Positions 7,347 through 16,958 are shown, counted from the first letter of the stretch. The stretch is 64,000 nt of DNA from Myxococcus stipitatus (GCF_021412625.1 NZ_JAKCFI010000002.1:992001-1056000); one strand, 5' to 3'. Translations and numbers: made by a program. The notes: generated from the sequence alone by a model not told the origin.

Positions 7347-9112
7347 TTCGCTCCTGGCGCGTGTGGCTGTTGGTGAGCGTGTGTCTGCTGCTCGCGCTGT
7401 CGGGCGTGGTGTGGCTGTCGGTGGTCGCGCTGAGGTTGGACCGCGCCGACCGGAGCAGCCGGGAGAGCGCGACGCGCGAGGAGAACGTGCGCCTGGCGCT
7501 GTGGCGGCTCGACTCCGACCTGATGCCGCTGGTGGCCCGGGAGAGCGCCGTGGTGGCGGAGGCCTATCTGCCCCTCTTCCCCGCGCGGGGCGTCGTGGAT
7601 CCGAACCGCGGCGCCATCCGGGACGGGACGTACTGGCTGGCGTCTCCCCTGCGCTCCGGCCCACCGGACCATGTCCTGCTCCACTTCCAGATGGACTCGG
7701 CGGGAGTGGTGTCCTCGCCCCAGGTCCCGAGCGGGGCCTCCGCGGCTCCGGAACGTCGCGCGCCGGACTCCGAGGTCCCCCCTGAAGAGCTGCGGCGGCG
7801 GTTGGACGTGGTGACGGCGCTGCTCCAGGCCTCCGACCTGAGGAGGACGCTGTCCGGTGCGCCCCAGGCCCTGGCGCAGCAGGTCCAGGAGGCGCGGCGC
7901 ATGCCGCTCGGCACCACGACCACGGACCGCGCCCAGGCGTCCAAGAACGTGAGCGAGTTCTTCGCGCGCTCCCGCAGCGCGCGGCAGGCCGCGAGGCAGA
8001 GCGTGGTGCCCAACACCGCGTTGCAGGCCCCGGAGCCGCCGCCACCCGGCGAAGCGCCGGGCGAGATGCGCGCGCTCTGGTTGGGAGAGTCGCTGGTGCT
8101 GGTGCGACGCGCCCGAATCCACGGTGAGGAGTACGTCCAGGGCTGCTGGCTGGACTGGGGCACGCTGCGGCCCTGGCTGTTGGAGCGTGTGCGGGACCTG
8201 TTGCCCGGGGCGGTGTTGGAGCCGGCGAAGGGCGGTGTCGAGGAGCCAGGGGAGGGGCGACTGCTCGCGGCGCTCCCGCTGCGGCTCGTGCCCGGCGCCG
8301 TCGCCCAGGACGCGGGCTCGTCCGGCGCGCTGTCCTCGCTGCCCCTGGTGTTGACGGTGGCGTGGAGCGGCGTGGCGCTGGCGGGCATCGCCGTGGTGGC
8401 GTTGCTCGTGGGCGTGGTGGCCCTGAGCGAACGCCGGGGCGCGTTCGTCTCCGCCGTCACGCACGAGCTGCGCACGCCCCTGACGACGTTCCGAATGTAC
8501 ACGGAGATGCTCGCCGCGGGCATGGTGCCGGACGAGCGGCGCCGGCGGGAATACTTCGACATCCTCCACCGCGAGGCCGAGCGCCTCAGCCACCTCGTGG
8601 AGAACGTCCTCGCCTATGCCCGCATCGAGCGTGGCCGGTCCCCCGCGAAGCTGGAGCGGGTGGACGTGCGCGCCGTCGTCCAGCGCATGGAGGAGCGCCT
8701 GCGCGAGCGCGCCGCCCAGGCGGGCCTGACGTTGTGCGTGGAGCTGCCCTCCGGCGTCATGGTGATGACCGACCCGGCGGCGGTGGAGCAGGTCCTCTTC
8801 AACCTCGTGGACAACGCGGCGAAGTATGCCGCGAACACCGAGGACCCTCGCGTCCACCTGGAGCTGGAGCGGAGGGGCCGCGCCGTGGGGCTGGCGGTGC
8901 GGGACCACGGTCCGGGTATCGCCAGGGCGGAGGTCCGCAGGCTCTTCGAGCCCTTCTCCAAGTCCGTGCAGGCGGCGGCGCGCTCCGCCCCGGGCGTGGG
9001 GCTGGGGCTCGCGCTGTGCCGTCGCCTCGCGCGGAGCATGCGCGGAGACCTGCGCCATGAGCGTGTCGCCGGGCGCGGCGCGCGCTTCGTCCTCTGGCTT
9101 CCGGTCGCCTGA
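7343..9112 (+). CDS. Membrane sensor histidine kinase
   Basis: A 589-residue kinase. TM1 lies at about 5-28, followed by a long periplasmic sensor region (about 30-330) with no recognised fold, then TM2 at about 333-360. The HisKA box FVSAVTHELRTPLTTF has the phospho-acceptor at His374. The ATPase region shows FNLVDNAAKYA (N box), VRDHGPGIA (G1) and GVGLGLALCRRLA (G2). It partners the OmpR-type regulator just upstream. The stimulus cannot be read from sequence; the vWA protein of the same operon is a candidate periplasmic partner. Confidence 0.92.
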   Translation: MIRSWRVWLLVSVCLLLALSGVVWLSVVALRLDRADRSSRESATREENVRLALWRLDSDLMPLVARESAVVAEAYLPLFPARGVVDPNRGAIRDGTYWLASPLRSGPPDHVLLHFQMDSAGVVSSPQVPSGASAAPERRAPDSEVPPEELRRRLDVVTALLQASDLRRTLSGAPQALAQQVQEARRMPLGTTTTDRAQASKNVSEFFARSRSARQAARQSVVPNTALQAPEPPPPGEAPGEMRALWLGESLVLVRRARIHGEEYVQGCWLDWGTLRPWLLERVRDLLPGAVLEPAKGGVEEPGEGRLLAALPLRLVPGAVAQDAGSSGALSSLPLVLTVAWSGVALAGIAVVALLVGVVALSERRGAFVSAVTHELRTPLTTFRMYTEMLAAGMVPDERRRREYFDILHREAERLSHLVENVLAYARIERGRSPAKLERVDVRAVVQRMEERLRERAAQAGLTLCVELPSGVMVMTDPAAVEQVLFNLVDNAAKYAANTEDPRVHLELERRGRAVGLAVRDHGPGIARAEVRRLFEPFSKSVQAAARSAPGVGLGLALCRRLARSMRGDLRHERVAGRGARFVLWLPVA

Positions 9113-9431
9113 GCGGGCCTCCGCAGAAGCGCCCAGCCCGCAGCGCCCGGTGTCTCGCGCAAGCCCTGGGGCGCGGCTCGTGACACATGCGGGCTGGCGA
9201 TTTCATGCCTCCGAAACGTGCGGGCAGGTAGGGCGCCCTCGCGGGTTGGGCGCACCATCACTCCGTCGCACGACGTTTCATGGCTCACCGTGTCTCATCC
9301 TCCCGGGTGGGACAGTGTCTTGATTCGCGAATTTCAATTCTTTGTTCTCAAGATTTGTCGGGGAATTCGTTCCGAAAATCAGGAGCTGGTGCGTCGCGGA
9401 TCGATGGGGTCCCAATCCCCAGGAGGTCACC
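9113..9431. other. Intergenic region before ECF sigma gene, with AT-rich palindromes
   Basis: No gene seen in about 320 bp after the kinase. The first two thirds are ordinary GC-rich sequence. From 9320 to about 9360 the DNA becomes locally AT-rich and holds ATTCGCGAAT (9323-9332), a perfect palindrome, overlapping GAATTTCAATTC (9329-9340), a second inverted repeat. This is the probable control region of the sigma factor gene. Confidence 0.5.
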
Positions 9432-9989
9432 GTGGGCATGCCGGAGATGGCCGTGCTGCTGGAGTGTGCGCGCAACGGGGATGCGGCGGCCCGGGACGTC
9501 CTCAGGTCCTTGGCGTATCAGGAACTCCTGGAGCTGACGCGCGTGGCCATGTCGGAAGGCTACTCCCGCGCGCCGCTGAGTCCCCGCGTGCTGCTGCGTG
9601 AAATCTGGCTCCGGCTGGTGGGCGACACGGCGGACACGGGGCAGCGCCAGCACTTCTTCGAGGCGGCGGCGCAGGCGATGCGACGCGTGCTGGTGGAGAG
9701 CATGCGCGTGAGGATTGCGCGCAGGCGGGAGGCGAGCCTGGAGCCGCTGTGCCTGAGCGACGAGGGCTCCGAGGCTCCGGTGGGTGTCGCCGTGGACGTG
9801 CGCGTGTTGGAGCGGACGCTGGAGTCGTTCGAGTCCTTCAAGCCGCGGCTGGCGCGGATGCTGGAGCTTCGCTACTTCGCGGGCCTGGACATCCGCGAGA
9901 CGGCGGCGACGCTGGGCGTGGCGCCCGCCACCGTCCGTCGCGACTGGGCCTATGCGCGAGGCTGGCTGCGCGAGCACGTGGCCCACTGA
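9432..9989 (+). CDS. ECF-type RNA polymerase sigma factor
   Basis: A 185-residue sigma-70 family factor of the extracytoplasmic-function group. Region 2 includes LLRSLAYQELLELTRVAM-like helices and LLREIWLRLVGD. Region 4 has LARMLELRYFAGLDIRETA and LGVAPATVRRDWAYARGWL, the helix-turn-helix that reads the -35. The GTG at 9432 is chosen because a perfect AGGAGG lies 5 nt upstream; an ATG two codons later is possible. No anti-sigma factor gene is adjacent. The genes that follow in the same direction encode exported proteins, which makes them candidate targets. It resembles the TIGR02999 group of ECF factors, by memory of that family. Confidence 0.85.
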   Translation: MGMPEMAVLLECARNGDAAARDVLRSLAYQELLELTRVAMSEGYSRAPLSPRVLLREIWLRLVGDTADTGQRQHFFEAAAQAMRRVLVESMRVRIARRREASLEPLCLSDEGSEAPVGVAVDVRVLERTLESFESFKPRLARMLELRYFAGLDIRETAATLGVAPATVRRDWAYARGWLREHVAH

Positions 9990-10185
9990 CACGCGGCGCC
10001 CGCGCCTCGTCCGCGTCGCTGTTGCCTCCCAGGCAACGCTCGCGAACCCCGTGTTGCCGCCGCGTCCTCGCGTGAGCGGCACCCGTTCTCTCGTCCCCGA
10101 GTGAGGCGGTGGTCGGCATGCGCCGTGCTCTGGGCGCTCGTCCGGTCGCGCTCGATGCGACCACTCACCAAGGACGAAGCGTCAT

Positions 10186-12369
10186 ATGACACAGGGGAAG
10201 AACAAGGGTCTGCTGGGGCGCCCGGTGCGCTGGGCGGGACTCTCGGTCGCGATGCTGACGGCGCCAACGGCGTTCGCCGCCGAGTGCCCGACGCCCACGC
10301 TGGAGCAGTGCGCGAACGTCGACTACCGCGCGGACACGTGCGGCTCGGTCCACGACGCGTACTGCCAGCAGCTCGTCGAATCGGAGTGGAAGGCGCGCTG
10401 GGAGGCCTCGCCCAAGCAGGTGGCCGAGATGCCGGAGGAGATGGGGGGGAAGCCGCGGAAGGTCGGCACCCAGGCATGGACGCCGGGCGCCACGCGCTTC
10501 CAGGGCATGGACCAGAGCCTCGCGGGGCAGGTCCTCAAGGGACAGGTGCTCTATCTCAAGAACCTCGAGAACCTGACGAAGGCGGAGAAGGCCTACTTCG
10601 CGCAGCTCGAGGGCTGGGACAAGAATGGCACCCAGCTCACCTCCTGCCAGGAGTACGTGCACGAGAAGTACTACGGCTTCAGCCGCTTCGAGCAGCGAGC
10701 CGGCCGATATGGCGACGACGCCCGCGCCTTCTTCGACGCGGCCTACGGCAAGGAGGGCATCGCCCACCGCACGCTCTACAGCCTGGACGAGCAGGCGCTG
10801 GCGCCCATCTGGAACCCGCAGCAGCGGGTGGCCAAGAACGCGTACTTCCGTTTCGTCCCCGGTGCCTACCCCCAGGGCGCCAAGCCCTACGTGTTCGAGT
10901 CCGAGGCCGCGAAGCTGGCCGAGAACCCCGAGGCGCGTGAGTGGGCCGTCGCGTCGGATTCGTGGCACCAGGAGATGAACGAGGTGTTCTCCGGCGTCCC
11001 CGACGACGTGCTCGACCAGCGTCAGCGGGAGCAGGAGGAGTTCACCGCGTTGCTGGCGCGGCGGGAGTCTGTCTACCAGGAGTGGCTGAAGACCGCCGAG
11101 CTCCTCAGGTCGCGCGACCACGACACGAAGGCGCTGGACGCCGCCGCCGCGGAGCGGCTCTACGGGCTCGACAAGGCCATCGAGGAGGGGCTCGTCAAGG
11201 CCCAGGCGCGAGGCTGCCTCGACGCCTCGTCGCCGACGCCGTGTGACTGGAGCCCCCGTCGCTACAAGGAGATGTTGGAGGAGGCCATGGCGCCGCGCCG
11301 CGCCGCGGACCTCCGCGCTTGCCTCTTCCTGACGGGCAACGACTTCAGCGCCGAGAGCTTCGTCCGCAACGCCGACAAGCTCGACATCAAGGCGCTGGAC
11401 CAGAAGGACTACACCCTCGACTCGAGGCTGCTCGAGGAGTACCTGGAGACGTACGGGACACACGTGGCCGCGCTGGATGCGCCGGTGGACCCTCCCACGG
11501 GCGCGACGCGCCACGGGGGCGAGGCTGGCGACAGCGGCTACGCGGGTGACAACACGTTTGGCGGGGGCTACTCGTACAAGGCCGGGTGGGAGGTCAGCCA
11601 GGGTACCGCGCCGCTGCGGGCCGCGACGCTGGGGCCGTGGTGCGAGAGCAACGTGCGGCTGTATGGCGAGTTCACCGGATACGTGAACGTCTTCAGCCCG
11701 ACGCCCTTCGAGCTGGCCCACGTCCATGGCGAGGCGGCGACCGAGGGCAATGGGCTCCGCTTCAAGGTGAACGCCCGCGTCATGGGGCTGGCCATCGTCG
11801 GCCTCGACCAGCACTACCCGCTGCGCTTCACGTTCGCGAGCGACACGCCCTTCTTCAAGCGCGACGCGGCCTATGCCGCCACCACCTTCGTGGTGTGGTT
11901 CATCCCCGTCACCATCAAGGGCGGCGTCTCGGCCGACACCGGCATCAAGGTCGACATCGGTGGCGCCGTCACGCGCGACTGCGCCCTGGACCTGGTGGGC
12001 ATCGACGTGGTCGGTTCCATCACCCCGTACCTGGCCATCAAGGGCTTCGTGTCGGTGGGAATCGGCATCCCGTTCCTCCAGGTGGCGGTGCGTGGGGAGG
12101 TGACGCTCACCCGCGTCAACCTGCCGCTCACGAGCGACATCGGCATCTACCTGAGCTCGCCGTCGCATCCGACGAACCCCAACACGCTGTTCCTGCGGCT
12201 GAAGGCGGGGCTGGACCTCGAGGTCCGCTTCCTGGATGGCACCATCCTGCTCTACGCCGAGATGGGTGACCTGTCGGCCCAGTTCCCCGTGTTCTCGTGG
12301 TCGGGCTTCGGCATGAAGACGAACATCTTCACGGAGACCGTCGCGGTTCCCCTGGCACGGCTCTTCTAG
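10186..12369 (+). CDS. Large secreted protein of unknown function
   Basis: A 727-residue protein with a signal peptide ending in TAPTAFA-AECP (cleavage about residue 30). The first ~400 mature residues look helical and charged with scattered cysteines (CPTPTLEQC, CGSVHDAYC). The last ~280 residues look beta-rich, with alternating hydrophobic stretches such as LRFKVNARVMGLAIVGL and TPYLAIKGFVSVGIGIPF. I recognise no domain. It is followed by a lipid-transfer-like protein and two more exported proteins in the same direction, with the ECF sigma gene 197 bp upstream; that gap (9990-10185) holds no gene. A shared envelope role is inferred only from context. Confidence 0.75.
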   Translation: MTQGKNKGLLGRPVRWAGLSVAMLTAPTAFAAECPTPTLEQCANVDYRADTCGSVHDAYCQQLVESEWKARWEASPKQVAEMPEEMGGKPRKVGTQAWTPGATRFQGMDQSLAGQVLKGQVLYLKNLENLTKAEKAYFAQLEGWDKNGTQLTSCQEYVHEKYYGFSRFEQRAGRYGDDARAFFDAAYGKEGIAHRTLYSLDEQALAPIWNPQQRVAKNAYFRFVPGAYPQGAKPYVFESEAAKLAENPEAREWAVASDSWHQEMNEVFSGVPDDVLDQRQREQEEFTALLARRESVYQEWLKTAELLRSRDHDTKALDAAAAERLYGLDKAIEEGLVKAQARGCLDASSPTPCDWSPRRYKEMLEEAMAPRRAADLRACLFLTGNDFSAESFVRNADKLDIKALDQKDYTLDSRLLEEYLETYGTHVAALDAPVDPPTGATRHGGEAGDSGYAGDNTFGGGYSYKAGWEVSQGTAPLRAATLGPWCESNVRLYGEFTGYVNVFSPTPFELAHVHGEAATEGNGLRFKVNARVMGLAIVGLDQHYPLRFTFASDTPFFKRDAAYAATTFVVWFIPVTIKGGVSADTGIKVDIGGAVTRDCALDLVGIDVVGSITPYLAIKGFVSVGIGIPFLQVAVRGEVTLTRVNLPLTSDIGIYLSSPSHPTNPNTLFLRLKAGLDLEVRFLDGTILLYAEMGDLSAQFPVFSWSGFGMKTNIFTETVAVPLARLF

Positions 12370-12444
12370 TCGTTCCCGTGGCCCGGCTCCGCGCCGCGTG
12401 AGCCGGGCCACTCCCTTCCTCGTCGCCTCGTCCTGGAGTCTCCC

Positions 12445-14364
12445 ATGCGTCGCCCGACGCCCTTCGTCCGCACGGCCGTGCTCTCCTCCTTGTTGCTCGT
12501 GGGTTGTCTGTCCGCCTGGCACTTCACGCGCTCCGCGCCCAGGCGCGACGACCCCTCGTCCGTGGCGAGCGCGTCGCGGCTGCCGCTCTTTCGTTGGACG
12601 CCCGGCGAGGAGCGCACCTATCGCTTCGTCTGGGACGACCTGCAGCGAGTGGTGTTGCCGATGCCCGTCCCGGGGGAGTCCTCCTCGCTGGATGGAACGC
12701 TGCACCTCGGGGGCACGTTGACGCTCCAGGCGCTGGAGGCGCGGCCGGATGGGACGCGGGTGCGCCTGGCGCTCGAGTCGCTGACCCGGCACGAGGCCAG
12801 GCTGTCCGGACAGGACATCCTGCCGGACGCGGCCGCCGTGGCGCGCCTGCTGCCTCCGTCCGCGTCCGCGTGGGTGGAACTCGACGCACGGGGCGCGTTG
12901 CGGGCCATCCGCTTCTCGCCGTCCGAGCCCGCGCTGTTCCAGCAGCTCGCCCAGACGCTGGCCGCGGAGCTGTTCCCCTCCGAGCTGCGGGACGCCGCGC
13001 GGTGGAGCACCCTCGAGTCCACCCAGACGGGTGACGTGGAGGCCACGTTCCAGTTCGAGGGGGCCTCCGACGCGATGCTGACGCGGCGTCGCTCGCGCTA
13101 CCAGCGCCTCCGGGCCTCCCCCGAGCAGCTGCCCTTCCAGCAGACGCTGCGCTCGCTCACGCGCTTCGAGCGCGCGCCGGATGGACAGATGGCCGGCGTG
13201 ACGCATGACGAGGCCCTGGATGCCCTGCGCACCGACGGCACCCCGCTGATGTCGCGCCGGATGCGCCTGCGGGTGGAGTTCGCCTCCCGCCAGGTCAAGC
13301 CGCCGCCCGTCTCGGAGCTGGAGAAGGGCATCGTCCGGAGGCCCTCGGAGATCGCGTTCGATGGGGACCCGGAGGTGGCGCTGCTGCGCAGCCAGGCGGA
13401 CGGCATGACGGTGGACGAGGTGTTGCGGCGGCTGGCCGGCGTCAACGAGCCCGAGGCGCTGGGCGACCTCCCTGGGTTCATGCGCCGCGCGGTGGCCGCG
13501 TTCAAGCTCGAGCCGGAGCGCACCCGCGAGCTGGCGGCGGCCTTCCTGCGCCAGGGCGCGACGCCGGGGCTGCGCGAACTGACGATGGACCTGCTGGCCT
13601 GGACGGGCCACGCCCAGGCCCAGGCCACGATGCGCGAGCTGCTCCAGACGCCCCGCGCCCGCGAGCACGATGCGTCCTACGTCCTCATGGTGCAGCGCGC
13701 GGGGCTCCTCCAGGAGCCCGAGCCGGAGACGGGCCGGATGCTCCTGGCGATGAACGCCCAGGCCCGCGCGGTGAACGACCCCGGCGTCGAGCGGGCCACC
13801 GCCTACGCGCTCGGAGGCGTCGTCTCCCACCTGCCGCCGGAGTCGCCGGAGGTGGCCACCTACCTGCGGCCCCTGGAAGCCGCGCTGCGCGACGCCGCGA
13901 GCGACGAGGCCCGCGCGCACGCCCTGGTGGCCCTGGGCAACACCGGCCGGGAGGAGCTGCTGGACCAGGCCTCGCCGCACCTGCGCTCGGAGTCCGCCGA
14001 GGTCCGCGCCGCCGCGGCGGAGGCGCTGCGGCGCGCGCCCCAGGACGTGGCGACGCGCATGCTGATGGACGCGCTGGACTTCGAGAAGAACCGCGACGTG
14101 CAGGCCGCGCTGCTCGACGCGCTGGACGCGCGCTCGCTCGACACGGCGGACCTGGAGCGGCTGCGGAGCTGGGTCGTCGCGGGGCGCCTCGTCGCCGGCG
14201 TCGAGTCGAACCTGCTGAACGTCATCACCCACCGGCTCGACGTGGGCGGCGCTCCCTTCGTCCAGATGCTCCAGGTCCTCGCGCTGCGCCCCGGGCAGCC
14301 TCCCGCCACGCGCGCGCGCGTCATGTCGCTGATGGCCCAGGTCTCCGCGCAGCAGGGCGGCTGA
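12445..14364 (+). CDS. Exported protein resembling the vitellogenin-type lipid transfer N-module
   Basis: A 639-residue protein with an N-terminal hydrophobic export segment containing VGCLSAWHF (a possible lipobox at Cys21). Residues about 45-270 look like a beta domain: RTYRFVWDDLQRVVLPM, a DARGALRAIRF turn and TQTGDVEATFQFEG, which resembles the E-T/D-V-x-G-x-C-x-T-x-Y strand of vitellogenin, apoB and MTP. Residues about 300-620 are alpha-alpha repeats of HEAT type with HALVALGNTGREELL, close to the LKALGNAG stretch of the same superfamily, and SAEVRAAAAEALRRA. I infer a bacterial member of the large lipid transfer protein fold. A plain HEAT-repeat protein is the conservative alternative. 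Confidence 0.7.
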   Translation: MRRPTPFVRTAVLSSLLLVGCLSAWHFTRSAPRRDDPSSVASASRLPLFRWTPGEERTYRFVWDDLQRVVLPMPVPGESSSLDGTLHLGGTLTLQALEARPDGTRVRLALESLTRHEARLSGQDILPDAAAVARLLPPSASAWVELDARGALRAIRFSPSEPALFQQLAQTLAAELFPSELRDAARWSTLESTQTGDVEATFQFEGASDAMLTRRRSRYQRLRASPEQLPFQQTLRSLTRFERAPDGQMAGVTHDEALDALRTDGTPLMSRRMRLRVEFASRQVKPPPVSELEKGIVRRPSEIAFDGDPEVALLRSQADGMTVDEVLRRLAGVNEPEALGDLPGFMRRAVAAFKLEPERTRELAAAFLRQGATPGLRELTMDLLAWTGHAQAQATMRELLQTPRAREHDASYVLMVQRAGLLQEPEPETGRMLLAMNAQARAVNDPGVERATAYALGGVVSHLPPESPEVATYLRPLEAALRDAASDEARAHALVALGNTGREELLDQASPHLRSESAEVRAAAAEALRRAPQDVATRMLMDALDFEKNRDVQAALLDALDARSLDTADLERLRSWVVAGRLVAGVESNLLNVITHRLDVGGAPFVQMLQVLALRPGQPPATRARVMSLMAQVSAQQGG

Positions 14365-14418
14365 GCCACCGGGTCCACTGCTTCATCGTCACAACCACCC
14401 ATCGTCGTCGAGGTCCTC

Positions 14419-16191
14419 ATGAAACGCTGTCTGAACGGGCTGGGCCTGGTGGCCCTGCTCGGCCTGTTGCTGGCTTCCTCCGCCCACGCGGACGTCGTGG
14501 ATGACGTCTGGCGCGGCACGCACGTGCGGTTGAACGCCGCTCGCATCCGCGTGCATGGCAACACCTTCGCCACGGGCTACTGGCTGCTGAACAAGTCGGC
14601 CAACTCGCTCGACCTCCACGTCCCGGCGCGCGACTTCGGCGTCGGCTCGGACCTGATGCTGAACCTGTACGGCTCGCGCTCGGGCAACGTCATCACCTGG
14701 ACCTTCGACGACACGCTGCCACGGCCCTATTCCCTGGGCGGCGCCAACAGCGTCACCCGCGTGCGGGGAACGCTGCGGGCCTTCGCGCGGCTGGTGCGCG
14801 GCGCGGACGACCCGTACTGCGAGCGCGCCGCGTGCCCCCACAACGTCGAGCTGGTGCTGACCTCCGGCAGTCAGGTGTGGGTCGACGGCTATACGGACAT
14901 CGTCTTCAAGGTCTTCTGGACGGAGGCCGTGGAGGTCCAGCAGTTCGTCGCCTACGCCGGGGTGCCGAGGCCGCGCCTGTCCTCGGTGCGCATGCTCACC
15001 TCCACCAACCGGTGCCCGGCCACGGTGCCCACCGAGTTGTCGGGCGAGGTGACGTTGTCCAGCCCCGCGCCCACGGGCGGCACGCTGGTGGAGCTGCTGA
15101 GCGTGGACGCCAGCGTCGGCGTGCTCAACGTGCGTGTCCCGGAGGCGCAGCGCACCGCGCGCTTCGCCCTCCGCCTGCCCTCGGGGTGGAGTGGTCCCAC
15201 CGTCATCCAGGCCGCCTCCGGAGGAGCGGTGCACAAGCTCGCGGTCGGCCTCATGAAGTGCGTCTTCGAGGTCGTCCCCTTCAAGGCCTGGGCGTCGCTT
15301 CCGGTGTCGGTGATTCCTCGCTTCCTCCTCGAGGGCGGAGCGGTGGTGGCGCGGGTGGAGGGGGAGGAGTCGGACACCCTGTTCACCTCGAGGATGGAGC
15401 CCTATCCGCTGCGCGAGGTGCTGGGCGTCGAGCGCGTCGACGTGCGGGCCGTCAACAGCGGCGGGGACCTGTTCGGCACGGCGTATGGCCCGAAGGGGAC
15501 GGGGGCCTTCCGGCTCCGGGCGGGCGCGGTGAAGTCCGGGGTCGAGCAATGGGTGGAGGGCTACGAGGCGCTCACCGGCAACGCGCATGGCGTGCCGCTG
15601 GTGCGCTGGCCCGAGGACGCGGACGCCGTCTACCTCGTCGACGAGGTGGGGCCCTTGCCGAAGGAGAACCTGAAGGGGCTGGCGAAGGCGCGGCTGCGCT
15701 TCAACGCGCTCGGGGAGGTGGCGACCACCGTCGAGACGTCGAAGGGGGTCCGGGCGGTGCGCATCTTCGGCGAGGAGTCGACGATCCTCGTGGACGAGGA
15801 GTCGGAGGTCTCGGCGCTCAACGACGTGGGCATGGTGCTGGGGACCGCGCGCACCTCCGAGAAGCTGTTCCGGCCGTTCCTCTGGACTCCGAAGGGGGAG
15901 AGCCAGTGGTTGCCGCTGCCGGAGGGCTTCGTGTCCGCCCGGGGCGTGGCGCTCAACGATTCCGGCTGGGTGGTGGGCACCGCCACCGCGGCGGATGGCA
16001 AGACGAAGGCGGCGTTCCTCTTCCGCGCGGGCGCGGAGAAGACCTCGCTGCTGGACGAGTTGGCGCCCGAGGAGCTGCGCAAGGCGGGCTACCGCATCCA
16101 GGAGGCCCTGGCCGTCACCAATGAACTCCAGGTCCTGGTGCGCGCGGTGGATGACCAGGGCCAGCGCGTGCACCTGGTGCTCAGCCCATGA
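14419..16191 (+). CDS. Secreted protein with C-terminal HAF-type repeats
   Basis: A 590-residue protein with a clear signal peptide (LLGLLLASSAHA-DVV). The N-terminal ~200 residues are rich in beta and aromatic residues and contain one likely disulfide segment (CERAACP). A middle region is unassigned. Near the C-terminus two stretches, SALNDVGMVLGTA and GVALNDSGWVVGTA, have the pattern of extracellular HAF repeats. GAGG lies 7 nt before the ATG. Its stop overlaps an upstream alternative start of the next gene. Function unknown; it belongs to the run of exported proteins after the ECF sigma factor. Confidence 0.75.
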   Translation: MKRCLNGLGLVALLGLLLASSAHADVVDDVWRGTHVRLNAARIRVHGNTFATGYWLLNKSANSLDLHVPARDFGVGSDLMLNLYGSRSGNVITWTFDDTLPRPYSLGGANSVTRVRGTLRAFARLVRGADDPYCERAACPHNVELVLTSGSQVWVDGYTDIVFKVFWTEAVEVQQFVAYAGVPRPRLSSVRMLTSTNRCPATVPTELSGEVTLSSPAPTGGTLVELLSVDASVGVLNVRVPEAQRTARFALRLPSGWSGPTVIQAASGGAVHKLAVGLMKCVFEVVPFKAWASLPVSVIPRFLLEGGAVVARVEGEESDTLFTSRMEPYPLREVLGVERVDVRAVNSGGDLFGTAYGPKGTGAFRLRAGAVKSGVEQWVEGYEALTGNAHGVPLVRWPEDADAVYLVDEVGPLPKENLKGLAKARLRFNALGEVATTVETSKGVRAVRIFGEESTILVDEESEVSALNDVGMVLGTARTSEKLFRPFLWTPKGESQWLPLPEGFVSARGVALNDSGWVVGTATAADGKTKAAFLFRAGAEKTSLLDELAPEELRKAGYRIQEALAVTNELQVLVRAVDDQGQRVHLVLSP

Positions 16192-16235
16192 GCGCCCCCG
16201 GGACTGACTCGACTCTTCGAACGAGGACCTTCATC

Positions 16236-16958
16236 GTGAACCTGAAAACGCCCCTGCGGGGACTGGTGATGTTGTGCATGGTCGTCATGGCGGGCTGCGG
16301 GAGCTGCCAGGGCGGTGGCGTTCCGGACTGCCCGTCGGGGGCGGAGGGGACGCAGGGCTGCGAGTGCCGGACGGAGACCGCCAGTTGCAACCCGGGTCTT
16401 CAGTGCCGGGATGGGGCGTGCCTGCCCTGTGGCGCGGAGGGGAGTGGCTGCTGCGTCAGCGGCGTCACGACGTCCTGCTCGGGCTCGCTGGTGTGCGTGA
16501 TGGAGTCCGGCGGGGAGTTCTGCCGCGACTGCGGAGACGTGGGGGAGGCGTGCTGCGACTCGTCCGGCAGCCAGGTCTGCAACGCGGGAGGCACGTGCGT
16601 GGGCGGCACCTGCCAGTCCGTGGCGGAGCTGACGTGCGACCCGACGGGGACGGCCTTCACCGTGGGCATCCTGGACGAGGACGAGTGCGCGGTGCGCGTG
16701 GTGGAGGTCCGCGCGGCGAGCGCCGCCAACGCGCTGATGTGCGCGAGTGGCAGCGGCATGCTCGCGATGGGGGAGGCCCTCTACGAGATTCCGAACTCAC
16801 CCATCATCGACTACGAGCTCTGCGTGACGACGCAGGGAGCCGGTCGTCAGACCACCAGCGTCCGTGCCTTCGATGACCTGGGAGCGCGGCGCTGCGCGAC
16901 CTGGACCCGGTGCGGCGACACGGGCTGCACCAGCATCGCCTGGGGGGCCTGCAGGTAA
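16236..16958 (+). CDS. Cysteine-rich lipoprotein
   Basis: A 240-residue predicted lipoprotein. With the GTG at 16236 (GAGGA 8 nt upstream) the protein begins VNLKTPLRGLVMLCMVVMAGC, a classic lipobox, whereas the ATG at 16188 would add 16 non-hydrophobic residues. Residues about 30-125 are a dense cysteine array with two similar modules, each of the form CG..G..CC followed by paired cysteines (for example CGAEGSGCC and CGDVGEACC). The remaining part has few features. Such Cys-rich lipoproteins are frequent on the myxobacterial surface; the role is unknown. Confidence 0.75.
   Translation: MNLKTPLRGLVMLCMVVMAGCGSCQGGGVPDCPSGAEGTQGCECRTETASCNPGLQCRDGACLPCGAEGSGCCVSGVTTSCSGSLVCVMESGGEFCRDCGDVGEACCDSSGSQVCNAGGTCVGGTCQSVAELTCDPTGTAFTVGILDEDECAVRVVEVRAASAANALMCASGSGMLAMGEALYEIPNSPIIDYELCVTTQGAGRQTTSVRAFDDLGARRCATWTRCGDTGCTSIAWGACR

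Noticed and set aside
10165-14232. A 1355-codon open frame on the minus strand
   Set aside because: It lies opposite three well-supported exported-protein genes, has His/Arg/Gln-rich composition without domains, and is a typical by-product of high GC third positions.
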